A stretch of 64,000 nucleotides of DNA from Alviniconcha marisindica (Eukaryota > Mollusca > Gastropoda > Provannidae): NCBI GenBank assembly GCA_018857735.1, contig JABMCL010001026.1, forward strand, positions 448,501 to 512,500, in the 5' to 3' direction. The position numbers and the translations under genes were made by a program. Below the pieces are notes generated by a model. It was given only the letters and a program-made list of their open reading frames with translations, was not told where the DNA came from and made no database searches. Positions 14,008 through 23,547 of the stretch are shown one piece after another. Numbering within the stretch: position 1 is the stretch's first letter; each line of letters opens with the position of its first letter.

Positions 14008-17000
14008 GTGAGCTCCAGTGAGTGGTGTGGGGTTTTTTAATTATTTATTTCAGCACAAGCTCTCGTGTTTGTAGCCTTGTTGCCAAGTGGGACCCCAGGG
14101 GAACTCTTCAGTGTGAGAGAGCACAAAGTTTCCTCACCACGCAGGCAACCTCTCTCCACTTTGAGTAGTGTCCCCTTGCTACAGACAGCGTGTGGGGCAT
14201 GCAAACAAATGTTTGCACGATGCACATACCAGAACTGCAGATCTGGATGCAAAAATATTACCGACTAGTTATAAACAGTACAGTTATAATTTGTAGATTT
14301 TTGTGTAACTGTGTACACCATGCACTGCTGACAGTGAGGCAGATATAGCAGGACTTGCGCTTTCCTTTTGTTGACAGCTCAGCGATGGTCATGGCTCAGT
14401 TTCAGTCATGATGCACTGTCTGTCTGGAACAATCTCTCACTTATTCCACCTGTCCTTTTGATTCTGTGTGTGTGTGTGTGTGTACATGAATGCATGCTCG
14501 TGGAAGTTTGTTTTGTCTGTGCTTTGTTGTTTGCTTTGTAATGGGCTATGTGCTACACTTTGGAGAAATAGCCCATAAAACTATTAAAAGAGTACATTAT
14601 TCAAACTATTAAAAGAGTACATTATTATTATTTTACAAGTCTTGTTTGTGTGGTGAACTGCTGTTTGTCTGCTTGGCTTCTCGTGTCTAGTTGCAAGGTT
14701 GTTTTTGTGGCCTCCAGTTTGATATGCAATGCATGTAGTGAAAAATTAAATCCTGGCAAACTTCTCTGCACTGCTGGCGTCAAAAGGCATCATGTTGTTG
14801 GTACAGTGTTGTCAATGGTGATGGTGATGTCACATTATTCAATTCACTGCTGTGGGTTCTCCCCTAGAAGTGTTTTATATATTGAATCATTGATCAATAG
14901 TATTTTGGGGGTGTGCGCTTTGCTTGTTTCGCCCCAATTTTGAGTGTGACTGAGCATTAAATTCATGTAGAGAGAGAGTGCATATATGTGTGTGTGTGTG
15001 ATGAAATAAGTGTATCCATATATCTTTGTAAGCACTCTGGGCTTGTACAAGATGGGGCGCCATAAATAATCTATTATTGTTATGTAACTACTAACTGCTT
15101 GATTGTTTCACAAGTGTTGCAGTTGCCTCTTTGTTAGATTGTTTTTGCTCCAGTTGCTGTTGGTGTTACTGTCTACTGCGGTGTTGTCTGTTGTGTGAAG
15201 AGCTGTTACTGACTACTGCAGTGTTGTCTGTTGTGTGAAGAGCTGTTACTGACTACAGCAATGTTGTCTGTTGTGTGAAGAGCTGTTACTGACTATAGCA
15301 GTGTTGTCTGTTGTGTGAAGAGCTGTTACTGTCTACAGCAACGTTGTCTGTTGTGTGAAGAGCTGTTACTGACTACAGCAGTGTTGTTTGTTGTGTGAAG
15401 AGCTGTTACTGTCTACAGCAACGTTGTCTGTTGTGTGAAGAGCTGTTACTGACTACAGCAGTGTTTGTTGTGTGAAGAGCTGTTACTGACTACAGCAGTG
15501 TTGTCTGTTGTGTGAAGAGCTGTTACTGACTACAGCAGTGTTGTCTGTTGTGTGAAGAGCTGTTACTGACTACTGCAGTGTTGCCTGTTGTGTTCAGAGC
15601 GCATGACGAGGGTGCAGGTGGTCCATGGGGAACATTGGCCAGCACTGGAGCACAGCCTCGTCACACAGCTGCAGGCTCTGCACTTTCAGGTTCTTAGTAA
15701 TTCAACAAAATACATGTCTAATGCACTGAATGCCTAGAGCTGTGATACCTGTGTGAGGCTCAGACCTCCGGGAGGCCCCCTCGGCCCCCACCCCTTTCCT
15801 CACAGTCCCCACCCCTTTCCTCACAGTCCCCACCCCATTCCTCACCATCCCCACCCCTTTCCTCACAGTCCCCACCCCATTCCTCACCATCCCCACCCCT
15901 TTCCTCACAATCCCTACCCCTTTCCTCACGGTCCCCTCTCCTCATCCCACCCCACCCCATTCCCCTCCCTATTCCACAAACTTTGCTAAGAGCAACAAGC
16001 TTATGTCTGTCTACATGGAATTCATATGAGCTTTAGATCTAAGTGGGCACTGACACTGATATGTTGAACTAGAACAGTAGAAGAAACTGTGCACAACCTA
16101 ATTTGCACCACATAGCTCTCCCCCCACCCCTTCACCCCTTACAGCTAATCACAGTTAAGCCTTTAGTCTGTTGTACTGTGTTTAAGATGTGGCCGAAAGT
16201 GGCCACTTTCAAGGGGCGATGATATGGGTACAGCTGATTAAAACTGCCTGTTGCTTTTGTGATTTGTGCAACTGTTGCAAGAGATCAGGTTTGCAACATG
16301 CCAATTCCCATCCAAGTGAGAGTTAAAAGCGCAGTGGAGAGAAGGTCAAAAGAGGTGTGAGCCAGTTTGGCCGAGTGCTAAGGCGTTAGACTGGTAAGCA
16401 GAAAGACCGCAGTTCAAATCTGCTGCAGCTCTCCTTTCTCTTCAAAAGTTGTGGTCAGTGGACACTGTCTTGTGACTTTGTCCCTCACAATTAATGAAAA
16501 ATGAAAATGGCTCTCATCACTGCCCATCTTAATGCAGGAATCATTCTGGTGGTGATAGTGTAGCGATAGGTATATAATCTCCCTCTTCCCCCACCCTCGT
16601 TCCCCCTTCTCCCCATCCCTAATAAGCCTTATGGTTTCTGTGGACATTAAGCACCATGTTTACTTACTTTAGGTAAAAAGAGTGACGATTACACAGCAGT
16701 TAGGGTTTGTATATACCAGTTGTACCAGTTAAGATCAGCATGTAAAGGGAAAAAATGAACAGTTGGTCAGACATACCGGCTGTTATTTTGTTTGACTGGT
16801 TCTATAAAAATAAAATAAAATGCAACACAGTGAGAGAGTGCATTTGGCGTGTGTGCATGCATGTGTGTGTGTTCTAGACGGGGAAAGGGAGCTGGGTGTT
16901 TGCTAGTAGAGCGCTAGCACTGTAGTAGCCTAGTACTGTGAACAGCCCTTTATCTGACCAGTTACAGCAATGTCTGACCAGTTTCTGTGAACCACTTTCA

Positions 17001-20000
17001 CCACCATGTAGATGTCACACCAGTGTAAATGATGTCTAGCATGATCATGGATATTCTAATATGATTATGTTGTTTCCAGGTTGTGCAAGAGTCGAACCCA
17101 GACTCAGGTGACCCCACAGCTCTGTCAGGTAGTGCACCATTAGCCACCAACACAGCAAACACCTTTATTGTGCTGCACATGGACCTGAACACACCCGATC
17201 AGGATGGGATCAGTGTGAATGAAGATTTGAACAATGTGAGCAGAGACGGAGAAGCCAACAGTACAGATGTGGCTGCCGCGAATGACGATCAGCGCCATGC
17301 GAGCGGAGATGGAGAAGTGGAGAGGAGAGATCCAAACAGACTCGTCACACGTGGAGAAAAAGATGTCAATATTCCCAACTCTGAGAGTGGGCACAAAGCT
17401 GTGAACTGTGTGAACAAGGATGTGAATGATCTGAACACAACTGGCTGTGTTGTGAACAAAGACATGAAAGATCTGAAGACGACTGCTTGTGTTGTGAACA
17501 GAGATGTGAAAGACCTGAGCACAAGTGCTTGTGTTACGGGCAAGGCTGTGAACAGTCTGCATGCAAGTGTTGTAGTCGGGAACAAAGATATAAACTTTAT
17601 CATGCACAAGCTGATGTTGGCGCAGAACAAATGTCTGTCTTCCCGCCCCAGCTTGCAGCTGATCAACCACACCTTCGTTCACGTTTTTGTGGTTGCCACG
17701 GAAACGGAGAGGTTGGAGTTGCATGCTGGGCTGTCCAGAGTGGTGATGCAGCTGTCCAGGGACTGCCAGGAGAAGGATGTTGTGGTGTACGGTGTGCTGG
17801 CCACTGTAAGTGCATGTGTACATATTACTCGTTAGGTCACAGGGTCTTTTCATTCCCCCAGAAAATATTCAAAGTACTCCACAATGATCGCGCTTTACAT
17901 TTTTCAAACCAGCGTGACATCTATAAGATGGCAAAAATCCCTCACAGAAACTGGTCAAATAATCCCTTGTTTCCTAATGCTCTCCTAACATCAAAAAAAG
18001 AGAGGATTTTTAGCATGATCATTGAAGCAGGCTTACTTTTGAGTTTGTTAATTTTACTTCATCTGGTGATCTTTCAGTTTTGATGAAGTGTACATTTTTT
18101 AGGCTATAAATTCTTTTTGTTTATTTGTTAGATAGATCCATAGATGGATTTTTATTTTAATGCCCAGTCAACCATGATGGTTTTGTCATGGCATTGTTTA
18201 CTTGTCAGACCTATATTCATTTTGAAACTTCATTCTTGTTTTTGAAGTTGTGCTTGATTATAATTATATAATACTATCTATATTATGTTCTTGCTGAACT
18301 CTGATCTTGAACACTGCATCATACTTTTACTTATTCTGTGAATTGTGTTTTTGTCTGGACATGACTGCAGCAGCTTACTGGGTTGGGTGTTCAGTACAAC
18401 CCCTTGCCTGCCCACCTCCATTCCCCAATGTATTTGTGGGTAAAAGGACTGCAAGAAGTAATATCAATACTTAGTGTGTGTGCAGTCCTGGGTGTAGAAT
18501 ACTTAGTGTGTGTACAGTCCTGGGTGTAGAATACTTAGTGTGTACAGTCCTGGGTGTAGAATACTTAGTGTGTACAGTCCTGGGTGTAGAATACTTAGTG
18601 TGTGTACAGTCCTGGGTGTAGAATACTTAGTGTGTGTACAGTCCTGGGTGTAGAATACTTAGTGTGTGTACAGTCCTGGGTGTACGTCTAGCTGTATTGA
18701 CTCAGGGATCCTATGGCCTTTGAAAGTTTTGGGGAAGAGATCTGCCATTTTGAAGACCTTGAAAGTCTGTGAAAAAGGGAGAATTCAGCTTAACCTTCTT
18801 CTTTTTTAATGGATGATTGACCTTATCTAGCTAGAGAGTTTGTGAATTTTGATTTCTCCTGTCGACAAGCTTAAACCAGTGATTAGACTGTAACTGACAA
18901 GCTTAAGCCAGTGATTAGGCTCCCTGACAACGGACAAGTTTATGCCAGTGATTAGGCTACCTGACAACTGACAAGCTTAACCCTCTTGCATTCAGAATGG
19001 GAGTAATCAAAATGGCCGCTAGTGTTCAGACCGGGAGAAACCGGGAGCACATGCTCAGTACTTGTCCACCACATGCCGCTTGTAATAATAACACTGGCAC
19101 TGGCCTGAAATATGTTTGGGGAATCCACTCTTGGTCTACCGTTATTCCAGTGCCATTTTCCCACGTCTGGCCCCTAGTCATTCATAAAGGGGCAGTAAAA
19201 TTAGATCGAGTCTGTTTTTCATGACTGATGACCAAATTCCAACATGGCGTCTGCTAGCACTGTGAATGAGTGGGGGGAAATGGATGATTATACAGAAGAT
19301 GAATTAGCAGAAATTGTGCATGAAACTGAAAAATATGAAAAAGAACAGTTAGAGGAGTCAAATATTGAAGCTGGTGTGGGGTTGGATGGGGAGGAAGAAG
19401 AGCAGAGTGACCCCGAAGATGATGTGCTTTTGGCTACGCTGCAGACAACATGGCGGCCTGCCGCACCTCCGACAGTGCGCGCGTTTACAGAGGCGACAGG
19501 GCCAAGTCACACACTTCCAGAGAATGCAAAGCCTTTGGATTATTTCTTTTTGTTTCTTCCCCAGTCATTTTTTGTGACAATTGCCGAAGAGACCAACAGG
19601 TATGCAGACCAAAAAATCGCAGCTCGGGGCTCACCTGATCCCCTGTGGGAAAAAACTACTCCGGCAGAAATGCGTGCCTACCTGTCGGTGCTGACAATGA
19701 TGGGGGTGAAGCGACAGCCACGCCTGTGGTGTTACTGGTCCTCAGATCCTCGCTTCACAGATCCATGGATCAGTAATGTCATGCCGAAGACACGTTTTTT
19801 TAAACTGAACCAGTATTTCCACCTGCGAAACACAGCGGACACACCTGGACGCGACTCGCCACTCTACGACCCTCTGTTCAAGGTGTGCCCCTTTCTTGAT
19901 CTCATCTTGCCTCAGTTCAAAGCTCACTTCCAGCCCGGCCGTGACCTTAGCATCGACGAGACCATGATTGGATTCAAGGGGCGCATATTTTTCAAGCAAT

Positions 20001-22109
20001 ACATGCCCGCAAAGCCAACAAAGTGGGGCATCAAAGTGTGGGAGATGTGCAATGCTGCCACTGGCTATTGTGTCACCTTTGACATTTATATGGGCCGTGC
20101 AATTCACCAGAACACGGAGGTGAGTCTCGGGCACGAAGTTGTGGACAAACTGGCTTCAGAGTACTACAACCAAAACCGCCACCTGTACTTCGACCGCTTC
20201 TTTGCGTCTGTCCCCCCGATGCAACACCTGTCACAGAATGGGACATATACTTGTGCGACAGTGATGGCAACACGCAAAGGACTGCCTGACGAAGTGCGAC
20301 GGGCCAAGTTGAAGGAGCAAGGAGAGTTGTTGCAGCTCCAGAAAGGTCCCCTGATGGCAACTGTCGGCAAGGACAAGCGCCAAATTTACCTACTCAGCAA
20401 CAGTCAGCCGCCAGGTATGACGACGGTCAACGGGAATGCCACACCCAACATCATCGGGGGTTACAACAAGAACATGGGTGGCGTTGACAAGTCTGACCAG
20501 TATCAAGCGTATTACCCCGTCAGCCATCACAACAAGAAGTGGTGGCGCTATATATTTCACTCCTTTGTGAACTTATGCATAGTGCAGGCCTACCTCACCT
20601 GGGAACGGTCACCGCACAACCTTGCGTCGAAGAAGACGTACGCCCACCTGTGGTTCCGCGTTGACGTCGCCGAGCAGCTCCGTGCTGGTTTCACCAGCAG
20701 GAAACATGCGACGGGCTGCAGCAGAGCGGTGCCAGAAGCCCCAATTGTAATTGCCACCATCAAGCATCACAGACTGGTGAAGATTGAGGGCAGGCCCAAA
20801 GTGTGTCGCCAATGCTCACAGTATGGCCGCAAGACGACAAGGGGACGGGCAGTGGAAACATCATATAAGTGTGCCTTCTGTGATGTGTCTCTGTGTCGCC
20901 ACAAAAGTGACTGTTTCCGGGCATACCACGATAACAACAACATAGCGTAGATCGTCCGGCAGTGTAAATAGTGTAAATACGATTGTTTCTTGTTCTTTAG
21001 TATTCTCACCTGTATTGACACTGTGACTGGAAAGACACATCATGTAGTGGATTGTGTGAGCCTTTACTGTATAGTGTGGTGTACAAATCAATACAACAAA
21101 CACAAAATGGAATATGTGTACCTTTAATCAATCACACAAACTCAGAGAAACAGCCATACACATAGGACAGGTAGCACAGACACTAAGGACACCCACAGCG
21201 ACACAAGAACGACGCGGATGGTATGCGGGCCTGTCAGGTAGGACCGTCTTTACAATACCACTGTAGAACATGCATGCGCTAGTGCTTTTTGTCTGTTTTG
21301 TGTGTCGGTATATCATTGTCATCTACATTTTGGGGACATTTGGTGACAATTTGGTGACAACGACACCACACAGACCCACAAGATAGTCATCACTGTCACA
21401 GACATGAAGCACAGGATATCCCCATTATGCTTGCCAACTTTCATCCAGTTCCTCTGAGTCTTATGTCCGTGGCAAGTAATTGTTTATCATAACCCATTTT
21501 TCGAAATCTAGGAGGATTCTGGCTCCAGAGAACACGAATGCAAGAGGGTTAAGCCAGTGATTAGGCTCCCTGACAACTGACAAGCTTATGCCAGTGATTA
21601 GGCTACCTGACAACTGACAAGCTTATGCCAGTGATTAGGCTACCTGACAACTGACAAGCTTATGCCAGTGATTAGGCTACCTGACAACTGACAAGCTTAA
21701 GCCAGTGATTAGGCTACCTGACTGATTTTGAACTTATCTAGCTAGAGAGTTTCACAAGTTCATATCAGGGTAGTTTATTTCTTAAATTACATGTAACTTA
21801 TTTGAACTGTGAAGTGGAGAGTGTCCATGCATCACAGTTGGTGAATTAACGTTAAATGGGTGAATAAATTGAATAGGTGAGTAATCCATCCAGTTTGGTC
21901 TTTAAATTTGGGGTAAAAAATTGTCTTGAATGAAAGTGTTGAGCATTACACATCAGTCATCAGTCTGTGTCTTTCCACCTGCACCAATGACAATGTGTTT
22001 GCTGTCTGTGCAGAAGGATGCTTCGGCCGAGAAGGTGGGACAGATGACAGCCAGCGTGATTCAGCGAGGACACGCCCACTTCTCTGGACAACTCTTCTTG
22101 GTTGGATGA
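1895..22109 (+). CDS. CRPPA: CRPPA/ISPD, D-ribitol-5-phosphate cytidylyltransferase (9 exons, complete)
   Basis: Makes CDP-ribitol from CTP and ribitol-5-phosphate in the cytosol; the product feeds ribitol-phosphate addition to O-mannosyl glycans of alpha-dystroglycan. Exons: 1895-2037, 2899-3059, 10085-10185, 11473-11622, 13502-13606, 13962-14007, 15598-15689, 17080-17805, 22014-22109. All introns are GT-AG, phases agree and the joined frame is 539 codons plus TGA; human is about 451. IspD-family motifs appear in order: PAAGCGERM and TPKQF (exon 1), TRHRSI (exon 2), HDAVRPF (exon 3), RPLVSTV and EMPQAFQ (exon 4), GTECL (exon 5), WK|VTYKKDL (exons 5/6). The C-terminus, ending GQLFLVG, matches the GQLLIA end of vertebrate ISPD. 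The extra length lies in exon 8. Introns 2, 4, 6 and 8 are filled with minisatellites or a transposon. Expression is not shown. Confidence 0.93.
2038..2898 (+). other. CRPPA intron 1
   Basis: GT-AG intron of 861 bp, AT-rich, with no coding signal or repeat array that I can see. Confidence 0.85.
3060..5090 (+). other. CRPPA intron 2, left part
   Basis: Intron sequence before the large minisatellite. It holds a CA-rich stretch (about 3678-3732) and a probable dispersed repeat (3525-4010). Otherwise it is unremarkable. Confidence 0.75.
3525..4010 (-). repeat. Dispersed repeat with SINE/LINE-like tail
   Basis: On the minus strand the sequence ends with a motif of the type GTGCTTTGAGCC...AGGTGCTTTACAAATTTCTATTATTATT, the common tail of tRNA/CR1-L2-related retroposons (compare 61690-61765). 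The upstream 400 bp has no intact frame. Boundaries are approximate. Confidence 0.45.
5090..9835 (+). repeat. 4.7-kb minisatellite in CRPPA intron 2
   Basis: More than 100 degenerate units of about 38 bp built from GGATCTAACTTGCATCAGC, TGGACAACTGATACATGTC and a shorter GATAACTGATACATG variant. To about 7430 the units are well preserved. From there to about 9800 they show many one-base deletions and homopolymer runs. Short open frames inside it are repeat translation, not genes. Confidence 0.97.
10181..10264 (+). repeat. Two-copy tandem duplication of the CRPPA exon 3 donor
   Basis: Unit of 42 bp; copy 1 (10181-10222) spans the real exon 3 end and donor (ATGGG|gtatgt), copy 2 (10223-10264) repeats it as ATGG-tgtatgt. 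Both continue with a CAGaGGyACACCTGTA-like segment. Confidence 0.8.
10265..11472 (+). other. CRPPA intron 3
   Basis: AT-rich GT-AG intron with no coding exon, RNA gene or array beyond the donor duplication at its left end. Confidence 0.8.
11598..12175 (+). repeat. Tandem array of the CRPPA exon 4 splice-donor junction
   Basis: The real junction is ATCTCCAATGCCTATGATCAG|gtgagacc at 11622/11623. It is followed by about 13 units, mostly 41 bp, each ending CTCCAGTGTCTGTGATCAG|gtgagacc. Units near the right end (about 12020-12145) keep GTCATCTCCAGTGCC and CCTATGATCA, closest to the exon. Each unit is a near-perfect decoy donor. Confidence 0.95.
12294..13280. repeat. 99-bp minisatellite, about 10 copies
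   Basis: Units of 99 bp (for example the GTCGGGG landmark at 12304 and 12403), over 95% alike by eye. Because 99 is divisible by three and no stop occurs, both strands show about 295-300-codon open frames made of a 33-residue repeat. Lies within CRPPA intron 4. Confidence 0.97.
13607..13961 (+). other. CRPPA intron 5
   Basis: Short intron containing a poly-G tract at about 13834-13852 and a GT-rich stretch; no gene. Confidence 0.85.
14008..15164 (+). other. CRPPA intron 6, left part
   Basis: Contains GT-rich microsatellites and two tails of retroposon type: TTTGTAATGGGCTATGTGCT near 14534, related to 54194-54215, and one near 15025-15080 ending in ATTATTGTT. No coding exon recognised. Confidence 0.6.
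15165..15597 (+). repeat. 40-bp minisatellite in register with the CRPPA exon 7 acceptor
   Basis: About 11 units with core GTTGTCTGTTGTGTGAAG then AGCTGTTACTGACTACAGCA. The last partial unit, GTTGCCTGTTGTGTTCAG, is the real acceptor and is followed directly by exon 7 (AGCGCATGAC). The array therefore runs into the splice site in register. Confidence 0.92.
15598..22109 (+). CDS. CRPPA: CRPPA exons 7-9: C-terminal domain with lineage-specific insert
   Basis: Exon 7 begins ERMTRVQVV (human ERISQEICVV). Exon 8 (17080-17805, 242 codons) includes TFIVLHMDL and, near its end, FVHVFVVAT and CQEKDVVVYGVLAT, which parallel conserved strands of the ISPD C-terminal domain (human KERNILLYGLL). Between them lie roughly 150 hydrophilic residues absent from vertebrates, including 14-residue repeats. 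Exon 9 encodes 31 residues and the stop. The fit of exons 7 and 9 to phase makes the model firm. The insert has no recognised domain. Confidence 0.88.
15779..15970. repeat. Pyrimidine-rich minisatellite
   Basis: About nine 19-20 bp units alternating CCCCACCCCTTTCCTCACAG and CCCCACCCCATTCCTCACCA, in CRPPA intron 7. The open frames here (Pro-His rich on plus, Gly-Val rich on minus) are repeat translation. Confidence 0.92.
16350..16680 (+). repeat. tRNA-derived SINE (Ser/Leu-type head)
   Basis: Head shows an A box (TGGCCGAGTGCTAAGGCG, 16368-16385) and a B box (AGTTCAAATCTG, 16411-16422), the pattern of Ser/Leu tRNAs. The acceptor stem does not pair, so it is not a functional tRNA. The body runs to a tail TTATGGTTTCTGTGGACATT that recurs at about 30052. 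Boundaries approximate. Confidence 0.55.
17413..17598 (+). repeat. CRPPA: 42-bp coding minisatellite within CRPPA exon 8
   Basis: In-frame units begin at 17413, 17455, 17497 and 17539, with a partial fifth at 17581. They encode 14-residue repeats such as NKDVNDLNTTGCVV, NKDMKDLKTTACVV and NRDVKDLSTSACVT. Unit length keeps the frame and there are no stops. Confidence 0.9.
17806..18976 (+). other. CRPPA intron 8, left part
   Basis: AT-rich intron with a 31-32 bp array (18470-18690) and the start of a 36-bp array interrupted by the piggyBac element. No exon recognised. Confidence 0.8.
18470..18690. repeat. 31-bp minisatellite, about 7 copies
   Basis: Units of TACTTAGTGTGTGTACAGTC plus CTGGGTGTAGAA, some lacking one GT. 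Confidence 0.93.
18866..18980 (+). repeat. 36-bp minisatellite, left half, split by piggyBac
   Basis: Units of GCCAGTGATTAGGCTACCTG plus ACAACTGACAAGCTTA. The array resumes at 21549 on the far side of the transposon, so the insertion came after array formation. Confidence 0.92.
18981..21548 (+). mobile_element. Complete piggyBac-family DNA transposon
   Basis: The element is 2568 bp. Terminal inverted repeats are 13 bp and perfect: CCCTCTTGCATTC (18981-18993) and GAATGCAAGAGGG (21536-21548). Each end is flanked by TTAA (18977-18980 and 21549-21552), the piggyBac target duplication. It carries one uninterrupted transposase ORF. Removing the element and one TTAA restores a normal unit of the surrounding 36-bp minisatellite, giving a precise empty site. 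Perfect ends and an open ORF suggest a young, possibly autonomous copy. Confidence 0.96.
19244..20950 (+). CDS. piggyBac transposase (PGBD4-like), intact
   Basis: Single-exon frame of 568 codons. The N-terminus is acidic (DDYTEDELAEIV, then EEEEQSDPEDD). The DDE/D transposase core follows with the expected aspartates: D238 in LSIDETMIGFKGR, D317 in LYFDRFFAS and D415 (with D418) in GGVDKSDQ. Spacing is close to that of the founding piggyBac. The C-terminus carries a cysteine-rich zinc-binding domain (CRQC...CAFC...CRHKSDC...H) used in DNA binding. No frameshift or stop is present. It lies in the CRPPA sense orientation between matching inverted repeats, so it should be a transposon gene and not a domesticated host gene. 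Transposition activity is inferred, not shown. Confidence 0.96.
   Translation: MASASTVNEWGEMDDYTEDELAEIVHETEKYEKEQLEESNIEAGVGLDGEEEEQSDPEDDVLLATLQTTWRPAAPPTVRAFTEATGPSHTLPENAKPLDYFFLFLPQSFFVTIAEETNRYADQKIAARGSPDPLWEKTTPAEMRAYLSVLTMMGVKRQPRLWCYWSSDPRFTDPWISNVMPKTRFFKLNQYFHLRNTADTPGRDSPLYDPLFKVCPFLDLILPQFKAHFQPGRDLSIDETMIGFKGRIFFKQYMPAKPTKWGIKVWEMCNAATGYCVTFDIYMGRAIHQNTEVSLGHEVVDKLASEYYNQNRHLYFDRFFASVPPMQHLSQNGTYTCATVMATRKGLPDEVRRAKLKEQGELLQLQKGPLMATVGKDKRQIYLLSNSQPPGMTTVNGNATPNIIGGYNKNMGGVDKSDQYQAYYPVSHHNKKWWRYIFHSFVNLCIVQAYLTWERSPHNLASKKTYAHLWFRVDVAEQLRAGFTSRKHATGCSRAVPEAPIVIATIKHHRLVKIEGRPKVCRQCSQYGRKTTRGRAVETSYKCAFCDVSLCRHKSDCFRAYHDNNNIA
21549..21725 (+). repeat. 36-bp minisatellite, right half
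   Basis: Continuation of the array interrupted at 18980, about five units, beginning with the duplicated TTAA followed by GCCAGTGATTAGG. Confidence 0.92.
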
Positions 22110-22247
22110 TCATGCAGGCTGTGCTGGATGCCACAATCCTCCTCCTCATATTTGTGCTCTATTTCTTTGAGCAGAGAATCATTGTGTTGTTTCCAGACTC
22201 TAGCTGAGCAGAGGGGTTGCAAAGTTTGTCCTCCATTTCTGTCTGGG

Positions 22248-22253
22248 AATAAA
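22248..22253 (+). terminator. CRPPA: Candidate CRPPA polyadenylation signal
   Basis: AATAAA 139 bp after the CRPPA stop codon, the first canonical hexamer downstream. Cleavage site not visible. Confidence 0.55.
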
Positions 22254-22259
22254 ATGATG

Positions 22260-22660
22260 AAGCGTAAGCTCTGACCGTAACCCTACGAAACTAATCAAGC
22301 ACTAACCATCAGACTAGAGAAACCCTACAGAAAAAGGCAAGAGCGCTGGTCTAAAAAAAAAGAAAAAAAGGAAGTAACCTGCTTCAAACACATCCCTCGA
22401 CTACAGGTTACTCTCCATAAAAAGAACCAAACTAGGGCCTGTCCCAGAGGGACAGCCAGAGGAGAGAGCAGTCCTCACCTCTCGATGGTCAGCGCTAGAG
22501 TGTGCCGTTCTGACGTGCATCACCAGAGATATACCCACTCTCATAAACTGACTTTCCCAACTTTCGCACACTACCAACTTACCAATTCTCACGGCCAACC
22601 GGATGGTGGGAGAGGGAAAAAGAAAGGGAGGGTGGTTCTTCGCTGCTGCCATCCCCCCGT
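22260..22660 (-). mobile_element. Possible 3' LTR of the Ty3/gypsy relic
   Basis: On the minus strand, downstream of the retroelement ORFs, a purine-rich stretch (GAAACGGGGGGA) at about 22660 is followed by TGG and then about 400 bp of non-coding sequence. This is where a polypurine tract and 3' LTR would lie. No matching 5' LTR is in the window, so this is tentative. Confidence 0.22.
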
Positions 22661-23547
22661 TTCTCGGTCTGGAACTTTAAACACCATTATCTTGGGGAGG
22701 TCCTCAGCCTGGCAGAGGGCACAAACTGGAAATACTGACCAAACTATTACTACCCTCAAGAATAAACAAGTACATACAAAAGAATTCCCAACTGAAAAAC
22801 AACAGACCAGAGGACAAGGAAAAACTCAGAAAGAAGCAGTGCTAAGCTGCATAAAACCACAAAACTCCAACAGCAGCTGGGGAGAATGAAACAAATATAC
22901 AACAAAAAGAGATCCTGGACAACAACCAAAGAAAAAATATATAACACATCAGATGACCTCACCATAAACTAACTAAATAAAACGCCTTGCCGCCATTGGG
23001 TTCTGCCTGTCCTAGCTAACATCGTCAGTGTCTCTGAGCTTCAAGGGGCTCTTCTACATCCACAAATCCTGCCATCAATTCTTCAGTCGTTAATCTGTTT
23101 AATTCCCAAGTTCATGGACATCAGTTTGGGTGTCCTGGCTCCTCCACGTTGCCGAGGTGGGGTCAGCGGTCCTGGTCGTCCGAAGCAGATGGTCCCATCT
23201 GGCAGAACTGCACGCTCCTCCTTGGTGACGAACGACGCCTCTGCGTGGAACTGGACAGTGGGCCTGGCGTGCAGCAGGCACCTTCACCGGATTCGCTGGA
23301 GGGTGGCAGCTGGGGGCTCCAGTGTGTACACGCTTGGTGCATCCTGCAACTCCAGGTGGAGATCACTCCGCTGCAGAACGGGGCTCGCCGCTGTAATGTG
23401 CCAGAGTTCCCAGGCCGGTGGGGGGGCACGCGGGGGCCTCGGTGGGAAGAGCGAGGGGACTGCTGTCGTCGGGGACGTCGGCCGGTGCAGCGACCAAGCC
23501 ATTGCCACCAACACTGTCTGCCTGAGCCACTGGACTGTGAGCAGGGA

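Noticed and set aside
16357..16433. Functional tRNA gene
   Set aside because: A and B boxes are present but the acceptor stem does not pair and a SINE body follows.
17140..17853. 237-codon minus-strand frame
   Set aside because: Antisense shadow of CRPPA exon 8, whose plus frame fits splice phase and homology.
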